From Tetmemena sp. SeJ-2015 (lineage: Eukaryota; Ciliophora; Spirotrichea; Sporadotrichida; Oxytrichidae), in NCBI GenBank assembly GCA_027382625.1, contig JAJKFJ010023048.1, positions 1 to 14,906 of the forward strand: 14,906 nucleotides of DNA, given 5' to 3'. The translations under genes and the position numbers were made by a program. Shown here in pieces: positions 8,858 to 14,906 of the stretch (positions are counted from its first letter, which is position 1; each line of letters starts with the position of its first letter). The notes under the pieces are model-generated. The model saw only the letters and a list, made by a program, of their open reading frames with translations. It searched no databases and was not told the origin of the DNA.

Positions 8858-9184
8858 TGGAATGACAAGCATGACTAGTTAGAAATGTTGCAATTTCTCA
8901 AGTATTAAATTCTCTCTTTTCTAGATTACTAATTCCATTAATTTTCTTAATCTTTGTATCTATAATTATTTGACATTTTTAGAACATTTAAAAATGAAAA
9001 TCAAAAATTAAATAAAATGTTATAAATTATAGGGAGAATATATAGCATTATTGTTTAAGATTTTAAAAAATACAGATATATGAGTATGGCTTAAATACAA
9101 AAAAGTAATCAAAGGTTGATAGAAAGAAATAAAAGGTAGTTTATAAAGTTCATTTACTTTATTAATATTTACTTAATTAATTGA
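8858..9184 (+). CDS. Hypothetical protein, Gln-rich helical
   Basis: 109 codons from just after TGA 8855-8857 to TGA 9182-9184. The product is evenly mixed and predicted helical by eye: LEMLQFLKYQILSFL, then FRTFKNENQKLNKMLQIIG and MAQIQKSNQRLIERNKRQF. About ten TAA/TAG codons give Gln. There is no ATG at the 5' end; an acceptor-like ATTTTTATTTAG sits at about 8830-8840, so this is probably an internal or last exon. No family recognised. Confidence 0.5.
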
Positions 9185-9470
9185 TTATTAAGATTATACG
9201 AATTAAAGTTTTGTTCAAATATGAAATGCTATTAAGGAGATAGCTTTGATCTTTTGTAACAAAAAAAACTAAAAGAATTAATTTTAAATTTTTAAACTTT
9301 AAACAAAGGGTTAATTTGGTTTTTTAAAATTTTAATATAAATAATTTTTTTAAAATTTCCAATTTTAATTATAACTTAATATAAGAGAGATTCCAATTTA
9401 AAATAGCAGAAGAGAAACTTAAAACAGAATGTAAAAATTTTAATTACAGAGTAAATACTTCTATTCCTAT
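9185..9470. other. Intergenic with AT patch
   Basis: Includes a homopolymer patch at about 9270-9370. No frame, repeat or RNA gene can be supported. Confidence 0.4.
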
Positions 9471-9856
9471 TCATGCAAGAGTCCTTTTCAGATGTTATTT
9501 AGAAATAATTTCTTCTATTTGCAATACCTCAACCTCCGAATTACCTTTTATTTTTTGAGCCATAATTTAAATGTATTTATATTGTTCTTGCTCTTTTTTA
9601 AATTAAATTATAAAATTTTTCCTTTTTGAGATGATTCCCCGCAAATTCTTTCTTCTGAATTTCTTTAATCAAGTTATTTTAAATGCTTTTATTCTTCTAT
9701 TCTTCTCCATAAATTTGAGACAAAAAATAATTACTTAAACAATCCATTGAAACCACTGTTCTTCTCATAAACAGTTTTAATGTAATAGCTCTTGTTTCCA
9801 ACTTAAGTGCTGTCTATATTTTACTTTGCAATAATCTTCTCTGTTCCTTCCATCAT
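9471..9856 (-). CDS. Coiled-coil-like hypothetical protein with one or two frame changes
   Basis: The start is probably ATG-ATG at 9856-9851. The best frame from there reads RRLLQSKIQTALKLETRAIT, continues through SQIYGEEQKNKSIQNNLIKE and KKEFAGNHLKKEKFYNLIQ, and then changes by +1 at an A-run on the minus strand (around 9575-9585) into EQEQYKYIQIMAQKIKGNSE and ends at TGA 9473-9471. About 128 residues, rich in K, E, Q and I, consistent with an amphipathic helical or coiled-coil protein. Between the two ATGs and the main frame another +1 change is needed, or the TGA at 9855-9853 is sense. All three minus frames are open here, but only the spliced path above has heptad-like composition throughout. 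No family recognised. Confidence 0.55.
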
Positions 9857-10100
9857 TTTACTTGAATGTATTTAATTAATTTTTTGTGGTGTGATTTAGA
9901 ATTACATTCGATTTACTTAATGCGAAAAAATCAAATTAAAAGTAAGTATTATTTTTGATTTTTTTTTTCAAAATTATGAAGGATTGCAAAGATCTTAGTT
10001 AAAGTTCACCTTTATTGACTTTTCTTTCACTTTATCTAATAATTCTCTTAATTAAAAAAAACCTTATACAAAAATTTAAAAGTTAAATTTTTTTAATTCT
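9857..10100. other. Intergenic, nothing supported
   Basis: AT-rich with long T runs. It lies upstream of the minus-strand gene and would hold its promoter, but no element is recognisable. Confidence 0.35.
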
Positions 10101-10391
10101 TCATTTAAAAATTTCTTTTAAAACATCTAAACATATGGATATTATAATTAAATAATATACTTGGAAAGGAAGGAAGTTGTTATAATTAAATTTTAAGGAT
10201 TATGGGGATTGATAGGATTTCGAGCTCTTCTTAAACTTCTTGGACTGACTGCTCAGTTTCTAATAATTATTGTCCCCCAACATATAGGTACGATCTTTCA
10301 ACGCAGAAATATATAAATAAAATGTTTTGGTTGTAGTGCTCCTTGCTATGAATGTAGTTATCTCATTATATAATTTTTTTAAATCTAATTC
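10101..10391 (-). CDS. Hypothetical protein exon, Ser/Lys-rich
   Basis: 97 codons between TGA 10394-10392 and TGA 10103-10101. The central part is convincingly protein-like (YISALKDRTYMLGDNNYQKL, then SSQSKKFKKSSKSYQSPQS) and lies in an island of higher G+C at 10200-10350. The tail below 10190 is AT-rich and may be chance. There is no ATG at the 5' end; a Met occurs only inside (YMLGD). No family recognised. Confidence 0.5.
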
Positions 10392-10423
10392 TCAATTTAT
10401 TAAAGTCAAATTTCTTAAAAAAT

Positions 10424-10609
10424 CTAAACATTAAAAATTATTATTTTTAATTTTTAGAAAAAAGTTCTTTTGATAATAATATCAAATCAAATCCAAGTTG
10501 TAAATATTAAAAATATTTCAGCAATAATTATAATTTGTTTTATTTGAAATTTTAACAGAAAATGAAAATTAAATTCGACATTAAAATGGAATATAATCCT
10601 AAATACTGA
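10424..10609 (+). CDS. Small hypothetical exon
   Basis: Frame open to TGA 10607-10609, giving NNIKSNPSCKYQKYFSNNY and then KMKIKFDIKMEYNPKY. An acceptor-like TTTAATTTTTAG ends at 10457, so the exon may begin there. After another acceptor-like TTTTTATAG near 10650 a short frame reads GPASQDFK and could be the next exon. No family recognised. Confidence 0.35.
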
Positions 10610-10799
10610 ACTATCTCAAATTACATTATTATATCACTATTAAACATTTTTATAGGACCTGCCAGTCAAGATTTCAAGTAAAAAATTTGTTTAATCTTGA
10701 ATTCAATAAAAAAAGAGTGATAATATTAAATCTTAATTTAGAAGATGTATTATGAAAAATATTAAAGAATGAAATCAAATTAATTTATTGAATTATTTG

Positions 10800-10905
10800 T
10801 AGAAAGGGAAAAAAAAAAATTTAAAAATTTTCAATTTTCAAATTTTTTTACATCCCCAACCCCAACAAATTTTTTTCCCTTCCAAAAAAAAGGGGAATTT
10901 TTAAA
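10800..10905. other. Homopolymer patch
   Basis: Runs of A, T, C and G4 to A9 with no coding or repeat structure; same texture as the contig ends. Confidence 0.4.
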
Positions 10906-11061
10906 TGAATCGATGAGAGAATATGCTATAAATAGGATACTTGCATAATGATGCATGAATTAAATTGTCTTGTCAATCCTATAATTTTTGTAACGCCCTA
11001 TGTCTAATGAATGATATGACTTTCTTCTCCAAGCATTCCTTACCTCTCCTAAGAAGCGCAT
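10890..11061 (-). CDS. Possible small divergent gene
   Basis: ATG at 11061-11059 on the minus strand opens MRFLGEVRNAWRRKSYHSLD followed by about 35 more codons to the homopolymer patch. The N-terminal 20 residues look normal, the rest is hydrophobic. It starts 32 bp from the ATG of the + gene at 11093, giving a divergent arrangement. It is small and unsupported by homology. Confidence 0.25.
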
Positions 11062-11092
11062 AGATTATTTACACATTTAAAATGAATATAGG

Positions 11093-12061
11093 ATGATTAG
11101 GAATAGTTTAGAAGTGGTTGCAGAAGGTAAAATAAACGGAAAAGTATTAGAGAAGGTCTTATTTCTATTAATTATTTACAGGAGCAATAATTTAAACTTG
11201 CATGGAGATGTTTACCGAACTTAGAAACCAATAGCCTCCTTAGTCACTCAAGCAAGTAGATTTTATTCAAAAGAAGCTATATTCAAATGCTAGAGCTCCT
11301 CTATGTGATAAGTTAATTCTGCAGCATAAGGAGAAGAAAGTGGTAAAGGAATTCCCAATTCGGAAGAAAATTAGAGCAGGAGTTTCAGATACTAAAGCGC
11401 TTGAATATATCAAACACTTGAAGAGGCCAGATTATAAAGTTCAAGTTCACTGAGCCTATCATTGATCACAAAGTAAAGAGTTCAAGGTAACTTACTTTCC
11501 TAAATAATTTATAGCAATCTTTCTTCAGAAGAAGTGGTAATAACACAATTTTCTGTGAGCTCAAGGACCCTTAGCTTACAGACTTTCAGGAGATTTTCTA
11601 ATGGAAGTAAATCATCAGCAAATTCGATATCATTGAGTGGGACTAGAACAGTTTCTGCTTTGTTAAGGTGTGATACTTAACACACTAATGCTCAATAGGA
11701 CTTAATAGAAGTTCAGCAACTACATGAACGAGCTCAAAACTATCTCTCAGAGATTCTTGAGAACATCCTAGAGTTCTAAAGACTTCGACAAATTTAACCA
11801 TTAGCTACTGAGCAAGAGCAGTTCCAAAGAAAACTTAAGAGCTAGTTTAATTTAAGTTAAACATCATCAGTTTTGGAGAGGGAAAAAACCCTTTTGCTGC
11901 CCCTTGAAAATTTCTAAAAATCAAGAAAAAATTTTTTTGGAAAATTCCCAAATTAAAATTTTAATTCTATTCATCCTATAATAATAAATCTCATATTATA
12001 ATTTATAGAGGTGCAATTAAACTATATTTATGAGTACTTAGTTATTCCTTTCATAAAATGA
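11093..12061 (+). CDS. Hypothetical protein with Ser-rich centre and coiled-coil C-terminus
   Basis: The best gene of the window. ATG at 11093 opens MIRNSLEVVAEG. A 55-nt intron (11127-11181, GTAAAA to TTTACAG) joins this in phase to a charged segment at 11182-11450 (LILQHKEKKVVKEFPIRKKI, then VSDTKALEYIKHLKRPDYK); an alternative 26-nt intron (11156-11181) gives another frame. The join to the last part is unresolved: either a +1 change near 11440 plus a canonical 28-nt intron 11487-11514 (GTAACT to TTTATAG), or a direct frame change. From 11516 one frame is open to TGA 12059-12061: a Ser/Thr-rich stretch (SVSSRTLSLQTFRRFSNG), then a Q/E/L-rich helical part (LIEVQQLHERAQNYLSEIL). Six TAA/TAG codons fall at natural Gln positions before 11880. 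After 11880 a noisy patch starts, so the true end may be earlier. No family recognised. Confidence 0.65.
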
Positions 12062-12506
12062 TTATCTATAATAACTTTTGCATATTAATTACCACAGACT
12101 TTATCATATGAAGAATAACTTATTTAAATGATAAATAATTCAATTTCCAATAGATAGATATATTAAAGATGAAATTGTAGATTTTGAGTAGATATTTATT
12201 TGCGCTAGAAATACAAAAGAAACTAGAGTAGCTTTAGGGTGAATACACACAGTGCTTTGGCTCTCGTGAATAGAGTTTCCTTACATTCAGCTGCTCTTTA
12301 TTGGAATTGCTTTCGACATCCATCAAGTTCTCATGCTAGAAAGGCCAAATGCTCTCGAGATATCTAAGCTGCTTAGCACTTCATTGCTGGTGAACTCACT
12401 GCGGATCTTCACGTGTGCTTCTCTCTTGCTGAAGTCACTAGATTGTTCAGAAATTGAAGGTTTTACGAGTCAATGCTACCTCTTGCTGTATACTGCTGTG
12501 CTCCAT
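11971..12506 (-). CDS. Left copy of duplicated hypothetical gene
   Basis: Mirror of the gene in the right arm. From ATG 12506-12504 the minus strand reads MEHSSIQQEVALTRKTFNF. It then needs two +1 changes (mirror positions of 12859 and 12983) to follow FSKREAHVKIRSEFTSNEVL and CRKQFQQRAAECKETLF. Beyond the arm end at 12164 the same frame continues into sequence unique to this side (YDKVCGNQYAKVIIDNHFMK) and stops at TGA 11973-11971. A 42-nt GT-AG alternative could replace the first change in one frame. It overlaps the tail of the + gene. The 3' half being protein-like outside the repeat suggests this copy may be the complete one. No family recognised. Confidence 0.45.
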
Positions 12507-12592
12507 TCTTCCATTCTTAATTGCTATAATGAAATTAAATTAGGAAAACTTAATTAAACTTTATTATTTACTCTAAAAATTAATTAAGAATT
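12164..12592 (+). repeat. 429-bp inverted repeat, left arm
   Basis: Position x in this arm pairs with 25308 minus x in the right arm with no gaps. By eye only one difference was found (within TATACTGC here against the complement TATGCTGC). Homology stops sharply at 12164 outward and at about 12592 inward. Confidence 0.9.
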
Positions 12593-12715
12593 CTTAAAAG
12601 CTAACCTCTTTTAAGGCAAACATTCTTAATGTAGTTTTTAAATGATATCTCTATTAAAGAAAAGGCTTATGAGAGATCTTAAATTTTTTAATCAGAGTCT
12701 TAATTATTGTTTGCT
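12593..12715. other. Unique spacer of the inverted repeat
   Basis: 123 bp of AT-rich unique sequence between the arms. If the repeat is genuine it would hold the shared upstream region of two divergent genes whose ATGs lie at 12506 (-) and 12802 (+). A GCAAACA motif occurs near both ends in opposite orientation, perhaps a trace of a longer, decayed repeat. Confidence 0.6.
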
Positions 12716-13144
12716 AATTCTTAATTAATTTTTAGAGTAAATAATAAAGTTTAATTAAGTTTTCCTAATTTAATTTCATTATAGCAATTAAGAATGGAAG
12801 AATGGAGCACAGCAGCATACAGCAAGAGGTAGCATTGACTCGTAAAACCTTCAATTTCTGAACAATCTAGTGACTTCAGCAAGAGAGAAGCACACGTGAA
12901 GATCCGCAGTGAGTTCACCAGCAATGAAGTGCTAAGCAGCTTAGATATCTCGAGAGCATTTGGCCTTTCTAGCATGAGAACTTGATGGATGTCGAAAGCA
13001 ATTCCAATAAAGAGCAGCTGAATGTAAGGAAACTCTATTCACGAGAGCCAAAGCACTGTGTGTATTCACCCTAAAGCTACTCTAGTTTCTTTTGTATTTC
13101 TAGCGCAAATAAATATCTACTCAAAATCTACAATTTCATCTTTA
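12716..13144 (-). repeat. 429-bp inverted repeat, right arm
   Basis: Reverse complement of 12164-12592. It diverges from the left arm immediately after ATCTTTA at 13144. Confidence 0.9.
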
Positions 13145-13589
13145 CCATTTATATAAGTAGTTTATTTATTAAATGAATTTTAAATATAATCTGTATGAAT
13201 AATTTAAAATATTTTAATTTGATTTAATTTAAATATCTCTCAACATCTAAATGCTTTAATTGCATATCAGGATATCAATTTATTTTAATTTTCGTCTTAT
13301 GTTTGCTCAAACTAAGATTGCATTAAGGGAACCTACTATTTTATAATTTACTAATTAAATTTAATATAGGATGAATACGAATGGAGAATCGAGGGTTGGT
13401 ATATTGTAAAATGAATCAATTCCTAGACTGATCTCTACTAGCTCTGATGCGTGTCAGTTGACTTGTCTGGCTTCAAATCTCTGTGAGCTATATTTAATTT
13501 TAAAACCCGGGATTCAATTAAAAGTACACTATAATTAAATTTTCCCAAACGCCATTTAAAAACAGTTGGGCTAATGGGACTAAAATTGA
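12802..13589 (+). CDS. Right copy of duplicated hypothetical gene
   Basis: ATG 12802 opens the same protein start as the left copy; the first frame ends at TGA 12859-12861, the second (FTSNEVLSSLDISRAFGLSS) at TGA 12983-12985, and the third is open from 12978 to TGA 13587-13589. The same disruptions occur in both arms, so they predate the duplication or were copied with it. After 13144 the third frame passes an AT-rich stretch and becomes protein-like again at about 13310-13490 (e.g. MNTNGESRVGILQNESIPRL). That stretch lies opposite the kinase fragment on the minus strand, and both cannot be coding over the full overlap. The 3' part differs completely from the left copy. Confidence 0.4.
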
Positions 13590-14036
13590 CTAATTTAGTA
13601 AAAATCCGAAAGATTGGGTTGGGATTGTAAGACATAGGCAGACTGGCTCGAGCAAAAAGGGCGTAAAAATTAGTCAATTAGTCCGTTTTTGGGGAAGAAT
13701 GAAATGGAACTTAAATTTTTTAGGGCGTGAATTTAAAATTAATCTTTAAAACAACTTATATGTTTAAAGTCGCATTATCCACTCTGCTTTCATCCAAAGC
13801 AATCAGGCAAAAAGCCCTTCGCCCACTTCTGTCACATCTTAGGTGTTAGTATCCGCAAGCTCATCTCTGTCTAGGCCACCTCTGCCACGGACTAGCCCTT
13901 CCTAGATCAATCTTTCCTCTAAGTTCCATGTCAGCTTATCCGCGGTAAATGAGAATTCTTTGGCTACGTATCCTGCGCGCCCGCGCATTTCCACGAATTT
14001 GACGGGGTCAAGAATGCCCTAAAACAAACTATCCAT
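13267..14036 (-). pseudogene. Protein kinase, truncated after the HRDLKP loop
   Basis: From Met at 14036-14034 a G+C-rich frame reads DPVKFVEMRGRAGYVAKEF, LTWNLEERLIQEGLVRGRGG and TEVGEGLF, the last a glycine-loop-like motif (GxGxF). At the A5 run 13809-13813 (T5 on the coding strand) a minus-one change leads into CLIALDESR and QVVLKI, fitting beta-3 with its ATP-binding Lys at 13746-13744. Eighty-six residues later LNIAHRDLKPD (HRD at 13485-13477) matches the catalytic loop; in PKA numbering the interval from K72 to the HRD is about 91. After KPD the expected Asn and the DFG motif are absent, and the frame runs on without kinase features to TGA 13269-13267. The segment between Lys and HRD is noisy. 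TAG codes Gln in RLIQEG. Serine/threonine specificity is suggested by the Lys of DLKP. It is probably a broken copy, or an exon/segment end near 13465. Confidence 0.6.
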
Positions 14037-14906
14037 CTTCTTCTACGGCTTTGTTTAATTTTTACCCCATAAACCCAGCAGTTAAGGTTTTTTTGTTTGC
14101 TTTTTCCATGAAATTTGCAAATTTCCCTTTTGAGTCTCAAAAGAAAATTAAACCCCCTTTACCCAAGGAAACCCTTTCTTAAGCCCTTGTTTGGTTAAGC
14201 TTTTTTAATCTCCTGAAAAACCCGGTTTAAACGGCCCTAAGGCTTTCCCCTTTTTAAGAATGCTTTTCCGAAAAAAATTTTGGCTTCGTTGTCTCCCCAA
14301 TTGAAAAAAATTTTGCGAAACCCCTTGTTTTAAAAATTTTAAAAAATTTTAAATAAAGGATTTTTCTTTAAAAAGTGTCTTTTTACCTTTTTTCCAAAGG
14401 AAAAGAATTTTAAATTTTTTTAAAACACCCCCTAGTAAATTAATTTCCATTTCATTCCCTTTACAAAAACAAAAATAATTGACCCCAATTTGTACCCCCC
14501 AAATTTGCTCGGCCAGTTTTGCCCTTTTTTTTTAGCAATCTCAATTTTAAACTTTCGGTTTTTTTAAATTGTACAAAATTTGTTTTATTTTTGGGCCCTT
14601 AAACCCCTTTTCAAATGTTTTTAAAAAGGCGTTTTAAAAATTTTTAATTAATTTCTTTTAAATTGAAAAAACCCGGGAAAAAAATTACTCACAGGAAAAT
14701 AACCAAAAGTCAAATAACCACCCCCATTTTTAAGGGTAGGGAGGGGGGTTTTTCCCCCCTTATCAAATAAATAAATTTGCCAAATTTTTCAACATCAAAT
14801 CCAAACGCAATAATTTTTTGAAGGTTTTTTCCAAAACCGGGGGCCCCTTTTTTAATAAACCTTTTCCAAACCCCTTTTAAAATTGCCTTTGAAAAATTTA
14901 GAAAGT
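14037..14906. other. Kinase upstream coding trace and noisy right end
   Basis: Immediately upstream of the kinase Met the same minus frame stays open with several Gln (to about 14100), so the gene may begin further out. From about 14100 the sequence turns into runs of A, T, C and G (for example G6T5 beside C6). Short minus-strand pieces (FQEIKKAQPNKGLRKGF near 14160-14215) hint at continuing coding sequence scrambled by length errors. No telomere repeat at the end. Confidence 0.4.

Noticed and set aside
12333..12557. 74-codon frame on + in the left arm and its mirror at 12751-12975 on -
   Set aside because: Open even in the standard code, but the product is Leu/Ser/Cys-rich in the way expected of the antisense of a Glu/Lys/Ser-rich gene; the opposite strand gives the more natural protein.
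14740..14860. G- and C-runs at the right end as telomeric repeats
   Set aside because: No regular C4A4, C4A2 or similar unit; the runs are irregular and mixed with A/T runs.
1..14906. Euplotes-type code (TGA = Cys with frameshifts at AAA-TAA)
   Set aside because: TAA and TAG fall at many natural Gln positions inside good coding sequence, which contradicts their being stops.
1..14906. CRISPR array, rRNA genes, bacterial operon
   Set aside because: No regularly spaced short direct repeats, no conserved rRNA core sequence, no ribosome binding sites or tandem same-strand gene cluster.

Overview
The window reads as nuclear DNA of a ciliate. It is very AT-rich, and under the standard code no reading frame is convincing beyond about 80 codons. 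If TAA and TAG are read as glutamine and TGA is the only stop, many frames of 50 to 180 codons appear with ordinary protein composition. The clearest are at 778-1874, 3448-4227, 9471-9856 and 11093-12061. Both ends (about 1-660 and 14100-14906) and several internal patches are runs of A, T, C and G homopolymers that look like poorly polished long-read consensus, so the window is probably a whole small contig. No telomere repeat, rRNA or tRNA was seen. Because TGA is rare in AT-rich DNA, open frames arise easily by chance; confidence here rests on amino-acid composition, local G+C, splice signals and paralogy, not on length alone.

Layout. Left third: a multi-pass membrane protein gene on + with four frame changes (778-1874), a small - strand coding tract (2025-2306), an ankyrin-like + strand tract (2361-2982), and a long + strand open frame (3448-4227). 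Middle: short coding tracts on + (4495-4641, 4788-4948, 5691-6040, 6234-6562) and - (5185-5478), a diverged duplicate of the start of the ankyrin-like tract (6563-6891), then 7130-7390 (+), a two-exon gene 7532-7980 (+), 7919-8278 (-), 8312-8716 (+) and 8858-9184 (+). Right third: 9471-9856 (-), 10101-10391 (-), 10424-10609 (+), the best gene (11093-12061, +), a near-perfect 429-bp inverted repeat (12164-12592 and 12716-13144) carrying the same gene 5' part head to head, and a broken protein kinase gene on - (13267-14036).

Function. Only two protein families can be named from motifs: a protein kinase (glycine loop, VLK lysine, HRDLKP loop, no DFG) and an ankyrin-like repeat. The rest are hypothetical. 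There is no sign of an operon or defence cassette. The points of most interest are the inverted duplication that joins one coding 5' part to two different 3' parts, the pair of paralogous exons, TGA codons inside otherwise open coding tracts, and the many one-base frame changes, which could be sequencing error, decay or something biological.
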